Of a DNA stretch of 64,000 bases, positions 53,631 to 62,723 are shown one piece after another. The position numbers and the translations under genes were made by a program. Position 1 is the stretch's first letter, and each line of letters starts with the position of its first letter. Under the pieces are notes generated by a model, which saw only the letters and a list, made by a program, of their open reading frames with translations, was not told the origin of the DNA and ran no database searches. The stretch comes from CAZCFB01 sp964511535 (lineage in GTDB: Bacteria > Myxococcota_A > Polyangia > GCA-2747355 > CAZCFB01): contig CAZEFW010000002.1 of NCBI GenBank assembly GCA_964511535.1, forward strand, positions 1 to 64,000, given 5' to 3'.

Positions 53631-54098
53631 TCAAGGCTCGACCCTGTACACCTCGTCCACGTCCACGTTGAACATCTTGCGCAGCAGCTCCTCGTCTCCC
53701 CGCGTGACCTTCAGGTCCAGCATCTCCCCCGCCTTGACCTTGATCGTGCAGGGCGCGGGCACTTCGCGGTGCCTGGCCTTGCCCACAGCGTAGCGGCAGG
53801 TCACGCCGGTCGCGTCAGTGAGCACCTGCACCGTGTGCTTCACGCCGGTCAGCTCGCTCACCGCCGCCGGTGGCGCCGGCGCGTCGCCAGCCTTGAGCCC
53901 GATAAACCCGAGCCACCCCTGGCCCCAGGCGTACCAGCCACCGCCCAGCAGGACCACCAGGATCACGATGAGCTTCAGCCCGCCACCGCCGCCCCTGCTG
54001 CTGATGTGAACCGGCTGCTTCGGGTCGAGGTTCTTGCGCAAGTCGCGGGCCGCCTGGGCCCGCCAGTCGTTGCTGTTGTCTCGCTCTCGCTCCGTCAT
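53631..54098 (-). CDS. Single-helix membrane protein, unknown function
   Basis: 155 residues from the ATG at 54098 (a start at 54110 is possible; ribosome sites are weak at both). A charged N-terminal segment (MTERERDNSNDWRAQAARDL) precedes a glycine run and one membrane helix (LKLIVILVVLLGGGWYAWGQ), then a soluble domain of about 90 residues with VLTDATGVTCRYAVG and CTIKVKAGEMLDLKVTRGDE, which looks like a small beta-sandwich (PEGA-like). It is divergent from the Cys-rich membrane protein gene and may be co-transcribed with the SGNH hydrolase behind it. Confidence 0.7.
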   Translation of the reverse strand: MTERERDNSNDWRAQAARDLRKNLDPKQPVHISSRGGGGGLKLIVILVVLLGGGWYAWGQGWLGFIGLKAGDAPAPPAAVSELTGVKHTVQVLTDATGVTCRYAVGKARHREVPAPCTIKVKAGEMLDLKVTRGDEELLRKMFNVDVDEVYRVEP

Positions 54099-54219
54099 GG
54101 ACAAGAGCATACCGCCGCGGCCCGCCCGCGCCAATTTCAGACCCGGCCCCCGGGGCCAGCCGCCTGCTGATCCAGCCATTTGTCCCGCCGCGGCCGCTGT
54201 GGTTTCATGGGCGGCAACA

Positions 54220-55263
54220 ATGGACTCGTCGCGCGCCGCATGGATGTTCCTCGCGCTCTGCCTCGGCCTGCTCACGCCCGGCATGGCGCGGGCCGGGTGC
54301 GAAAAGGACACCGACTGCAAGGGCGACCGCATCTGCGAGGCTGGCCGCTGCACGGCGCCGTCCCGAGGCGGCGCTCGCCCGGAGCCGGGGTCCTGGGTCC
54401 CTCCGGACGGCATGCCGCCGCCCCCCGAGGCGCCGCCGCTCTGTACCACCGACGCCGACTGCGGAGAAGGCAAGCAGTGCAAGGACGGCGAGTGTCGGCC
54501 CGGCAAGCCCGCCGGCGCAGCCACCGGCCCGCGGAAGACCGGGCCGGTGTTTGCCACGAAGAAGGCCCGCTACACCCCTGGCCAGATCAAGGCCCTCCGG
54601 GCGGCGGGGTGCCCGCTCGACAGCGCCAGCGCCCTGATGGCGGATCGCCTGGCCGACCGTGGCTTCGCCCCGCGCGACTTCATCAGGGCCTGCAAGGAGG
54701 ACCGCACCCTGCGGCAGACCCTGCCCGAGACGCGGCGCTTCCCCCGCGGCACGGTGGAGACCCTCGCCGCCGCCCGCGCCCTGGGCCTGGATACCACCCG
54801 CCGGCGCGCCTTGCTGGTGCTGCGCCACGGCGACGGTCGCCCGCTGACCGACGCCTACAACCGCGCGGCCATCGGCGGCCATGTCACCGAGGTGGTTGGC
54901 TGGTCGCTGGGCGGAGCCGGCGCCGCGGCGCTGCTCACCGGGCTGATCCTTATCCCGGTCTGGGTCGACCACGCGGAGGAGGGCGCCGGCGTGCCCCTGG
55001 ACCGGGAAGGCTACGGCGTGGCGAGCATCGTGCTCATGGCCACGGGCAGCGCGCTGCTCATCGCCGGGGCGCCGGCCCTGGTCATGGGCCGGCAGAAGCA
55101 GAAGACCTGGCTCCCCCCGGGGACGCTGGAGAAGGAGGACGCCAAGCAGATGCGCGCTCGCGCCCGCAAAAGAAAGCTCACCTCCGCCCGGGGCCCCCGC
55201 TTCACCATCGCCCCTGCGTTGTACGGCCGCGGCGCGGGGCTGGGGCTGGTGGGCGTGTTCTGA
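54220..55263 (+). CDS. Exported Cys-rich protein with two C-terminal membrane helices
   Basis: 347 residues from the ATG at 54220. Signal peptide MDSSRAAWMFLALCLGLL ending in ARA. Two short Cys motifs (CEKDTDCKGDRICEAGRC and CTTDADCGEGKQCKDGEC) of the kind repeated in Myxococcota surface proteins follow. A helical middle region (RYTPGQIKALRAAGCPLD) comes next. Near the end are two membrane helices (GWSLGGAGAAALLTGLILIP and VASIVLMATGSALLIAG), a basic stretch and a terminal GLGLVGVF. Function unknown. Its stop directly abuts the convergent YeiH-type gene. Confidence 0.78.
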   Translation: MDSSRAAWMFLALCLGLLTPGMARAGCEKDTDCKGDRICEAGRCTAPSRGGARPEPGSWVPPDGMPPPPEAPPLCTTDADCGEGKQCKDGECRPGKPAGAATGPRKTGPVFATKKARYTPGQIKALRAAGCPLDSASALMADRLADRGFAPRDFIRACKEDRTLRQTLPETRRFPRGTVETLAAARALGLDTTRRRALLVLRHGDGRPLTDAYNRAAIGGHVTEVVGWSLGGAGAAALLTGLILIPVWVDHAEEGAGVPLDREGYGVASIVLMATGSALLIAGAPALVMGRQKQKTWLPPGTLEKEDAKQMRARARKRKLTSARGPRFTIAPALYGRGAGLGLVGVF

Positions 55264-56940
55264 TCACACCGCGTTGGGGAACATCACGCTGAAGGCGAGC
55301 CACGCCATGGCCAGGGTGAGCAGCAGGTTGAAGCTCTGGCCCACCACGTAGAGCAACATCGGCTTGCCCCCCTCCATCTGCGCGGCCAGCTCCTTGAAGT
55401 TGGACTCCAGGCCGATGGAGACGAACGCCAGGCAGAAGAACCAGCCGCGCAGCGGGTTGGTCACCGCCTTGAGCACCCCCTTCTCCACCAGTTTAATCCC
55501 GTCGCCCTCGAACAGCGCGGCGAACAGCGGCGACAGCACGAAGGAGAAGAGCACCGACGCCGCCACGAACCCGACGATGAACTTGGGGAACCGGACCCAG
55601 ATCTGCCGCAGGCCGGGCCGCGGGGCGTCCGCGACCCGCTCCACCGACGTGATCCAGTAGAGCGCCACGCAGAACCCCACAACGCCGATGAGCACGTTCT
55701 GGATCATCTTGACCACTGCGGCCACGGTCTCGGCCCTGGGGCCAAGGAACGCCCCCGCCGCCACCACCGCGCCGGTGGAGTCGATGGTGCCGCCCATCCA
55801 GGCGCCGCCCAGCACCGGGTCCATTCCCACCGCGTGGATCAGCATCGGCATGAAGATCATCATCAGCACGGTGAAGATCAGGGTCATGCCCACGCCGAGG
55901 GTCAGCTCCTCCTTCTTGGCCCGGGTGGCCGCCGCGGCGGCGATGGCCGCCGACACCCCGCACACCGACGTGGCGCAGGCGATGATCATCACCAGCGGCT
56001 TGCTCACCATGCGCAGCACCCGGGTGCCGAAGATCCACATGAAGATGATCACCGTGGGGGTCACGATCCAGGCCACCATCAGCCCGGGCACGCCGATGCT
56101 GAGGATCTTGCCGAACAGGATCTCCGCGCCCAGCAGCACCAAACCCGTCTTGATGTACATCTCGGTGCGCACCGCCGGCTTGAGCCACCCCGGGGTGCCC
56201 ACGGTGTTGGAGACCAGCAACCCCATCACCAGGGCCCAGGCCGCGTAGCTCAGCCCGTACGACTTGCTCACGCCGTTGGTGGCGAAGACGAAGGACGCCA
56301 CCGCCATGATGAACAGCACCACGAACCCCAGCGCGTAGCGTCCCGGATCCTGGCCCATCACCTTCACCCCGACCAGGGTGAGCAGCAGGATGCACAGGGC
56401 CGACACCAGCAGCGGGGTGGCGATGCTCCGGTGCCGCTGGGCCACCACGGTCACCTTGCCCCGACCGACGGTGGTGTCCCCCGACGGGAGCACCTGGGAG
56501 ACATACGCCCGCGCGCCGAGCCCGTCCGGGTCCGGCTGCTCCTTGCTCAGCTTCAGCGCGGCGTCGCCGCCGGCCAGCAGGGTCTTGACCGAGATGGTCT
56601 GGTCGTCAGCCTGCCGCGCCGAGGCGACCCTCAACCGCACGCCCGCGCTCTCGCGCAGCACGCTGGCCCGGGCCAGGGGCGCGTCGGCGTTGATGCGCGC
56701 GGCGAGCTGGCTCAGGGTGGCCGGCGCCTTCAGCTCGATCTTGACCTTCTTCGCGGCGACGAACGCGTCGGCCGGGTTGGACCGCCACTTGCCCAGCTTG
56801 GGCACCTTCTTCGCCGAGAGGCTGCCCGACAGGGCCAGCGCCCCGAGCGCGGTGGCCGCCAGCAGGATCGCGAGCCCGAACCAGACCGTCCACCAGTCCT
56901 CCTGGGTCAGCAGGGGAGAGCGCCGCTTGTCGTCGGTCAT
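55264..56940 (-). CDS. YeiH/UPF0324-family membrane exporter with large N-terminal insert
   Basis: 558 residues from the ATG at 56940; family members are usually about 340-350. The first helix (TVWFGLAILLAATALGALAL) is followed by about 140 soluble residues (KVPKLGKWRSNPADAF...) with an AARINADAPLARA segment, probably outside the membrane. The conserved ten-helix core starts near 175: ALVMGLLVSNTVG, YIKTGLVLLGAEILFG, CATSVCGVSAAIAAAAAT, GGTIDSTGAVVAAGAF and FVSIGLESNF. These are typical of the putative sulfate exporter family (Cons_hypoth698). Transport of sulfate or sulfonates is inferred from family members. Its start overlaps the small Cys protein by 4 bp. Confidence 0.9.
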   Translation of the reverse strand: MTDDKRRSPLLTQEDWWTVWFGLAILLAATALGALALSGSLSAKKVPKLGKWRSNPADAFVAAKKVKIELKAPATLSQLAARINADAPLARASVLRESAGVRLRVASARQADDQTISVKTLLAGGDAALKLSKEQPDPDGLGARAYVSQVLPSGDTTVGRGKVTVVAQRHRSIATPLLVSALCILLLTLVGVKVMGQDPGRYALGFVVLFIMAVASFVFATNGVSKSYGLSYAAWALVMGLLVSNTVGTPGWLKPAVRTEMYIKTGLVLLGAEILFGKILSIGVPGLMVAWIVTPTVIIFMWIFGTRVLRMVSKPLVMIIACATSVCGVSAAIAAAAATRAKKEELTLGVGMTLIFTVLMMIFMPMLIHAVGMDPVLGGAWMGGTIDSTGAVVAAGAFLGPRAETVAAVVKMIQNVLIGVVGFCVALYWITSVERVADAPRPGLRQIWVRFPKFIVGFVAASVLFSFVLSPLFAALFEGDGIKLVEKGVLKAVTNPLRGWFFCLAFVSIGLESNFKELAAQMEGGKPMLLYVVGQSFNLLLTLAMAWLAFSVMFPNAV

Positions 56941-57164
56941 GGGCCTGCTCCGGAGGCGCGGCGGGGCGGGGCCTCGAACTCGGCACACTCGCCGGCGTCC
57001 ATCGGGTCGAGGAACGTCCCGTGGGCCCCGCAGATGCCCGCCTCGCCCCGCGCGGCGGAGTAGGCCGAGCCGAAGGTGGTGATGTAGGGGAACTCGGCCT
57101 CGATGACGCCGGGGTCATCCTCGAAGTGGCGACAGCTGAGGCAGGTCAGCCTGGGCCGGCTCAT
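56937..57164 (-). CDS. Small Cys-rich protein coupled to the YeiH-type exporter
   Basis: 75 residues from the ATG at 57164 (MSRPRLTCLSCRHFEDDPG). The CLSC pair, then GICGAHGTF and GECAEFE, give a four-Cys pattern of a small zinc- or cluster-binding protein. It overlaps the exporter start as ATGA, a sign of translational coupling, so it probably works with the transporter. The upstream lipoprotein gene stops 9 bp before it. Similar short Cys proteins are easily missed by gene callers. No family is named. Confidence 0.75.
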   Translation of the reverse strand: MSRPRLTCLSCRHFEDDPGVIEAEFPYITTFGSAYSAARGEAGICGAHGTFLDPMDAGECAEFEAPPRRASGAGP

Positions 57165-57172
57165 GGCCCGGG

Positions 57173-59815
57173 TTACCGGCACGGCGTGTAGGTCACGCTG
57201 CCGCAGCCGTTGTTGAGCCGCACGCGGTTGCCCTTGGTGCCCACGACCGTGGCGCTGCCCAGGCACTGCAGCGACACCGGGGAGAAGCGCGGGTGGGACG
57301 TGCCGTGGCACAGGTTGGTGTTGTTCATGGTGCTGGAGCCCCCCTCCAGGGAGAGACCCACGCCCTGCACCTGGTTCTTGACCGTCACGTTGCTCATGCG
57401 CGGCCCCTTGGTGACGCTGCTGGCCACGCGCACGCCGTACAGCTGCGGGTCGTGGACAACGACGTCAGCCAGCACCGCGCTTTCGGCCTCCACGCTCACG
57501 CCGGTGTGGAACCCCATGACGCCGGACAGGTTCTTGATCTCCACGCCGTTGGAGCCAGCCAGGATGCGCACCCCGCTGGCCGGATTGTCCCACAGGTTGC
57601 CCATGATGGCCGCGGCGTACGGCTCGGATCCGCTGCCCTGCTTGGCGGTGGTCTGGGTCAGGGTCTTGCTGCTGGCGATGTAGGTGTGGAAGTTGATCCG
57701 CTGCAGCGTGCTGGTGCCCGAGATGTAGGAGTGGCTGCCCACGACGTCGAGGTCGCCGTCGTTGTCCAGGTCGCGGATCGACAGCCCGTTGACCAGCCCC
57801 GGCGAGGTGGTGGTGTGCGCCAGCACGAAGGCGTTGCTGCTCACGATCTTGTTCAGGTACAGCTCCAGCGGCTTGGACTGCGACTTGGTGGCCACCAGCA
57901 GGTCCGGGAAACCGTCATCGTCGAAGTCGGCCACGCGCGCGAACCGGATCCCGCTGCCGGGTAAGACCGAAGCGGAGATGGCGGAGAAACCGCCCTTCTT
58001 GTTATTGATCAGGAAGCCGATGGAGAGGATCTCGCCGGTGGTCTTGCTGGTCCAGTACAGCACGATATCAGTCCAGCCGTCGCCGTTGATATCCAGGGCG
58101 TCCAGCGGGAGGGCGGCCCCCATGGAGAGGACGTATTTGGTGCCGAAGTTGAGCGTCGCGCTGCCGGCGATGGTGTCGTTTTTATAAATGTACAGGCCGG
58201 TGGTGGTGCCGACCTTCTCCCCGAGCACCAGGTCCCACTTGTTGTCTCCGGTCAGCTCGGCCACGATGGCGCGGTGGCCCCGAGCAGGCGCGGACTTGCT
58301 CCACCCCGTGGTGAAGCTGAGCGACTTGCCGATCTTGGAGTCGTTGAGCTCCACGTGGTAGTTGCCCGGCATGGCGGCGCCCAGGTACAGGTTGGAGGCC
58401 ACCAGGTCGATCTTGTGGTCGCCGTTGAAGTCGCCGAGGTCCAGGTGCCGGGTCTCGATCCCACCCTTGGCCGAATAGAGCGGCGCGAAGCCGCCCTTGC
58501 CGTTCCCCTGGTACAGCTGGCTCGCGCCCCCGCCGCCGGCCAGCCACAGGTCCTTTATCCCGTCGCGATCAAAGTCCAGCAGCCGCGGGTTGCGATAGGC
58601 GACGTTGGATCCGGTCAGCAGCAGGGAGGTCGGCTTGGCCGAGTCGAAGGCGCCGCCCCCCTTGGCCCGAAATACTCTGGACTGCGCCTTGATTGCGGTG
58701 GTCACCAGGTCCACCAGCCCGTCGCCGTCCACGTCTCCAACGGTGAACAGCGGCAGGTGCTGCTCCTGGCCGCCCGCGCCGTTGACCCAGGGTCCGCCCG
58801 GCTTGGTGGTGGCAGAGCCGTTGCGCGAAACCGTGTGCGCCGTCGTGGTCCCCTGGTGGTAGATCACGTCCCGGTAGCGCGTGGACTTGATCACCTTCTT
58901 GTTGCCGTCGAGCAGCACGTTGTCCTTGTTGATCACCAAACAGTCGCCGGCCTTGGTCTGGGTGATGTCGCTCATCAGCCGGTAGCGGGTGTTGGCATTC
59001 CAGGCCACCGAGCAGTTGTAGATCTTCTGCACCACGTAGGTGAAGTACGTGTTGTTCTTTGCGCTCCACCCCGCGCTGTTGACGCACCGCACGTACCAGC
59101 TGTGGCTGCCCTCGGACATGGCGCTGTTCGCGTAGGAGATGACCACGTTGCCGCTCTGGGTAATGGGGCCGGCCTTGGTTTTCACCTTCTTGCTGTCCAG
59201 GAACAGCTCGCACGACGCGACCTTGGTGGCGCTCTTGACGTTGAAGGTGAAGTTGATGACCCATGCCGACACGTAGACCGTACCCGCGCCCGCCGGGTAC
59301 AGCGGCGTGACCACCGGCGGTCCGGGGGTCTTGTCAGGCTTGGGCGGCGCCTGGTCCTGAGGGGCCAGGTCCGGCAGCGGGGCTTTCTGATCCGGGACCT
59401 TCAGGTCAGGCACGGCCTGATCCGGGACCTGCTTGTCCGGCGCGGCCTTGTCCAGCTGATTCAGGTCCCGCGCACGCATGTCCGCCGCGGGCAGGTCTGC
59501 CATGGGCAGGTCCGCCGCGAGCCTGTCCGGCCTCGGCGCGTCCGACATGGCCTGATCCGGCTTCGGGCCGTCGGCCAGGCCATCCGCAGCGGCGTCCCGA
59601 AGGTCCGGCTTCACGCCCAGGTCCAGCGTGGTCCCGTCCTCCACGCAGATGTTGTCCTTGCCCTTGCGCTTGTGGCAGCTGTAGCCCGATGGGCAGTCGT
59701 CGCCGTCGTTGCAAGTGAACGCCCCGACGCTGTAGTCGGGGTCGAAGCAGCCCGCTGCCGCCACGGCGATGCAGCAGCCGAGCAGCCCTGGAAGGATGAA
59801 CCGGAAATGAGCCAT
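57173..59815 (-). CDS. Large FG-GAP/VCBS and beta-helix lipoprotein
   Basis: 880 residues from the ATG at 59815 (AGGA upstream). Lipobox AAGC near 23, one Cys-rich module (CNDGDDCPSGYSCHKRKG), then a linker of repeated PD(x)2-3 motifs (PDKQVPDQAVPDLKVPDQKA) to about 165. Residues 170-300 include a beta-sandwich and a parallel beta-helix start (CLVINKDNVLLDGN). From 350 to 720 there are repeated calcium-type VCBS/FG-GAP units (DVDGDGLVDL, DFDRDGIKDLWL, DFNGDHKIDLV, DINGDGWTDIV, DFDDDGFPDLLV, DLDNDGDLDVV). The C-terminus returns to beta-helix. Probably an integrin-like surface protein binding glycans or partners. Confidence 0.88.
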   Translation of the reverse strand: MAHFRFILPGLLGCCIAVAAAGCFDPDYSVGAFTCNDGDDCPSGYSCHKRKGKDNICVEDGTTLDLGVKPDLRDAAADGLADGPKPDQAMSDAPRPDRLAADLPMADLPAADMRARDLNQLDKAAPDKQVPDQAVPDLKVPDQKAPLPDLAPQDQAPPKPDKTPGPPVVTPLYPAGAGTVYVSAWVINFTFNVKSATKVASCELFLDSKKVKTKAGPITQSGNVVISYANSAMSEGSHSWYVRCVNSAGWSAKNNTYFTYVVQKIYNCSVAWNANTRYRLMSDITQTKAGDCLVINKDNVLLDGNKKVIKSTRYRDVIYHQGTTTAHTVSRNGSATTKPGGPWVNGAGGQEQHLPLFTVGDVDGDGLVDLVTTAIKAQSRVFRAKGGGAFDSAKPTSLLLTGSNVAYRNPRLLDFDRDGIKDLWLAGGGGASQLYQGNGKGGFAPLYSAKGGIETRHLDLGDFNGDHKIDLVASNLYLGAAMPGNYHVELNDSKIGKSLSFTTGWSKSAPARGHRAIVAELTGDNKWDLVLGEKVGTTTGLYIYKNDTIAGSATLNFGTKYVLSMGAALPLDALDINGDGWTDIVLYWTSKTTGEILSIGFLINNKKGGFSAISASVLPGSGIRFARVADFDDDGFPDLLVATKSQSKPLELYLNKIVSSNAFVLAHTTTSPGLVNGLSIRDLDNDGDLDVVGSHSYISGTSTLQRINFHTYIASSKTLTQTTAKQGSGSEPYAAAIMGNLWDNPASGVRILAGSNGVEIKNLSGVMGFHTGVSVEAESAVLADVVVHDPQLYGVRVASSVTKGPRMSNVTVKNQVQGVGLSLEGGSSTMNNTNLCHGTSHPRFSPVSLQCLGSATVVGTKGNRVRLNNGCGSVTYTPCR

Positions 59816-59893
59816 GACGTCCTCGACACCCCAGTTTGTGGCTTTGGTTCGGCCCGAATTATAGAACATCTGGGGGGAAAAGGTGCCGGGGCC

Positions 59894-61777
59894 TCACTCC
59901 AGCCGCAGATGGCTGGCGCGCCGGGCGCCAAAGGTGGCCCTGAGCAGCAGGGCGGCGGTGTCGGCCTTGACGCCCTTTTCTTCAAGAGAGTCGCTGGGCC
60001 GGAGCAGCACGGTGGCCTCGGCGCCGGGGCCGAGCTCGAGCTGGGCGCCCTTGCCTGACACATGCGGCAGCTTCTCCACCTTCGACCCTGCGAGCGTGGC
60101 GTAAGGTTCGAGCTTGATGGTCACCGGGTCGCCCGTGAGGAACTCCAGCTGCTTGACCCGTCCCAGCGCCGGATCATCACGCACCAGGAGCGCCTGCTTG
60201 CCGCGGTTCTGCACCCGCGCCAGGACCACGCAGCCGATGTTCTTCAGGTAGTTGACCCCGGGCATGGGGTAGACATACTCCTTCTCCTGCTTCTTCAGCT
60301 CGTCGCCGCAGATCAGCCCTGCAAGCTGCAGCGCCAGCCGCCCCTCGTCCAGCGGCGCCCAGCCGTCCCGCGTGATCTTCACCCGCCGCCGGTCATAGCG
60401 GCCCTGCAGCAGGTAGGTGCCGTCGGCAGGGGCCACGTAGACCGCCTCCGCCTCATCCCCCGGCTTGAGCACGGGGTCGTCCTGCGGGTCCACCACGCGT
60501 CCGCGCCGCCCAACGACGCCGACGGCGCGCGCCTTCTCTGCCACGCCATCCACGCGGATCAGGCGAAAATCCTCCAGCCGCTTGCCCAGGTTGTGGCTGA
60601 ACACCGACAGCGCGATGGGGCCGGGGCTGGCCGCGTTTCGCCAGCGCACGTGGAACACGCAGTCGTCGGCCAGGGCCGCGCGCGCTTTCTTGTCCAGGCC
60701 GCGGGCGTACAGCCGCCGGTAGGGGCCCAGCTTGCGCTTGCCGCACAGCTTCTTGACCTGCTTCGCCTGCAGCTCGCCGTCGAGCATGGTGGCCCAGGCG
60801 CCGGGCGCGGGCAGGGTGGCGCGGGTCTGATGGAGCAGGCGCTTCAGCTCGGCGTCGAAGCGCGCCACGATGGCCTGCAGCCGCTTGACCCGCTTGTTGA
60901 TTCGAGGGTCGTCCCAGCCCACCAGGGCCGCGGCCTGATCGATGCGGCCGCGCAGGAAGTCACCGTGGGCAGCGGGGCCGATCTCGTGAGTCAGGCCCCG
61001 GCCAGGCAGGTGCGGATGGTACCTGTCGTCGTAAGTCTCCAGCTCGGCGTCCAGCTTCTTCAACTTCTCGGCCAGCTGTGCCTCCAGCCAGGGCCTGGGC
61101 AGTACCCGGCACTCGGCGGCCGCGCGCTCCCCCCGAGCCCTGATCGGCGTCGCGCCGTCAAAGGCGAGGGTCAGCTGCTCGATGGCCTTCACCGTCATGA
61201 CGTCCCGGTCGAAGACGTTGATCACCAGGGCGTCCCCCCGGGCCATCTTCGCCAGCGGCACCGTGAAGAACATCCGGTTGGTGTCCTCCTTGCCCCGGGC
61301 CGTGGTGACCAGCCCCGGCGCGCTGCTGGCAGGCTTGACCGCGGCCGCCGCCAGCAGGTCCGCCTCGGCGAACGCGCCCGGCTCGATGAGCTGCACCCCC
61401 TTCTTCTCGAAGAACTTCCCTGCCTCCAGCCGGCAGGCCAGCAGGGCGTCGGCGATGCTCTCCAGCTGGCCGGGCTTCTCGTCGGCGGCGTCGAACAGCT
61501 CGCCTGGCGAGTGAGGCTGCGGCGCGTACTCCGGGCGCTGCTTGATTCGCGGCCAGCGCATCCACCACCCGGGCGCGGCCGCCTTGCTCGCGGCGGGGCT
61601 GCCCAGCTGCGCGGGCGCCGGCTCGGCTGGGGGCTTGGCCGGCTCCGGGGCAGAGGCCGGCTTGGCAGGCTGCTGCTCCTGCGGTGGATCGGGGACGGGC
61701 GCCATGGGCACCGCGGCGGGACCGCAGGCGGCGGCCGCCACGGTGAGGGCGAGCGACGCTGATCTGAACCAGTTCAT
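59894..61777 (-). CDS. Lipoprotein, unknown function
   Basis: 627 residues. Lipobox AAAC near 18 followed by a long Pro/Ala/Glu linker (PPQEQQPAKPASAPEPAKPP). The mature part has a mixed alpha/beta character: LESIADALLACRLEAGKFFE, a metal-site-like HPHLPGRGLTH near 245, VKRLQAIVARFDAELKRLLH, and late beta segments resembling immunoglobulin-like domains (LKPGDEAEAVYVAPADGTYL, GVNYLKNIGCVVLARVQNRG). I recognise no family. It follows the FG-GAP gene's start region (78 bp gap) on the same strand. Confidence 0.75.
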   Translation of the reverse strand: MNWFRSASLALTVAAAACGPAAVPMAPVPDPPQEQQPAKPASAPEPAKPPAEPAPAQLGSPAASKAAAPGWWMRWPRIKQRPEYAPQPHSPGELFDAADEKPGQLESIADALLACRLEAGKFFEKKGVQLIEPGAFAEADLLAAAAVKPASSAPGLVTTARGKEDTNRMFFTVPLAKMARGDALVINVFDRDVMTVKAIEQLTLAFDGATPIRARGERAAAECRVLPRPWLEAQLAEKLKKLDAELETYDDRYHPHLPGRGLTHEIGPAAHGDFLRGRIDQAAALVGWDDPRINKRVKRLQAIVARFDAELKRLLHQTRATLPAPGAWATMLDGELQAKQVKKLCGKRKLGPYRRLYARGLDKKARAALADDCVFHVRWRNAASPGPIALSVFSHNLGKRLEDFRLIRVDGVAEKARAVGVVGRRGRVVDPQDDPVLKPGDEAEAVYVAPADGTYLLQGRYDRRRVKITRDGWAPLDEGRLALQLAGLICGDELKKQEKEYVYPMPGVNYLKNIGCVVLARVQNRGKQALLVRDDPALGRVKQLEFLTGDPVTIKLEPYATLAGSKVEKLPHVSGKGAQLELGPGAEATVLLRPSDSLEEKGVKADTAALLLRATFGARRASHLRLE

Positions 61778-61820
61778 GGGGGCATTATGCGTGAGGAGCC
61801 CGCTGCACCGCCACCCGGCG

Positions 61821-62723
61821 CTACCTCCCCATCAGGCCCGACCGAATCACGACCCGCACCAGCGGGTTGCGCCCGGACTGCATGCCGCGGAAGAACATGC
61901 AGGTCAGCGAGGGGTAGCGCTTGCGGTTGCGGATGGTGCGCCCGTCGCGCAGCGCCGCCTTGAGGGTGGCCAGGGGGACGCCGCGCCAGGCCTCCGGATC
62001 CACCTCGACGCTGGTGGTGTTCCGGGCCAGGTCCGGGGCGTGGGAGTCGTTGCCGGTGATGCCGGCCCGTCCGTGTCGCGCCCTGAACCCGGCGGCCTCA
62101 TCATTCGGGGCCCGCCAGGCCGGCGTGGTCAGCCGGTGGAACAGGGCGCGCACCCCGTTGTGCTCCTCGTAAGCGTCCAGGCAACCCCGCGCCAGCTCCT
62201 CGGCGAAGCGCCGCTCGCCCAGCCCCTCGTCACGCGCCAGCCCGGTCTCCTCGTCCCAGGGGTGCGGCGCGATGAGCAGGACATCGTCGCGGCCCAGGGC
62301 AGGGTTCAGCTCGAGGACCCGCGCCAGCGGCAGCACCCGCGGCTTGTGGTTGCGATAATCCGCGGTGTATTCGCCTCCCGCCGTGCGGCAGTTCTTCACC
62401 TCGCCCGTGTCCCCCACCACGATGACCTCCCCCTCGAGGGTGGTCAGCTCGTTGGTCCGCGCCAGCAACACCCTGGCCCCCGTGGAGGGCCGCCGCACCT
62501 CCATCAGCCCGTCGTCCAGATCTTCGCACCGGTACCGGGGGCCGAGGAGTCGCCCGCGCTGTCGCCTGAACAGGTCAAAGGGCTCGCTCGAGTTGTGGTA
62601 CAGCAGGCCGATCAGGTCCACGCCGGCGTCCAGCGCCACGCGCACGCCGCGCGCCACCGACCCGGCCGGGTCGACGAAGGAGGCGTGGTTGTGGAAGGAG
62701 AATGAGACGCGGCGGGCCGGCAT
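61821..62723 (-). CDS. PHP-domain metal-dependent phosphoesterase-like protein
   Basis: 300 residues. PHP landmarks: SFSFHNHASFVDPAG (HxH-type) at residues 7-21, IAPHPWDEE near 150 and ITGNDSHAPDL near 219. These motifs fit the order of trinuclear-metal PHP phosphoesterases, though the intermediate helices are not typical. The start lies immediately after the argH stop with no gap, so the two are co-translated. The substrate is unknown; a link to arginine metabolism is only positional. Confidence 0.85.
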   Translation of the reverse strand: MPARRVSFSFHNHASFVDPAGSVARGVRVALDAGVDLIGLLYHNSSEPFDLFRRQRGRLLGPRYRCEDLDDGLMEVRRPSTGARVLLARTNELTTLEGEVIVVGDTGEVKNCRTAGGEYTADYRNHKPRVLPLARVLELNPALGRDDVLLIAPHPWDEETGLARDEGLGERRFAEELARGCLDAYEEHNGVRALFHRLTTPAWRAPNDEAAGFRARHGRAGITGNDSHAPDLARNTTSVEVDPEAWRGVPLATLKAALRDGRTIRNRKRYPSLTCMFFRGMQSGRNPLVRVVIRSGLMGR

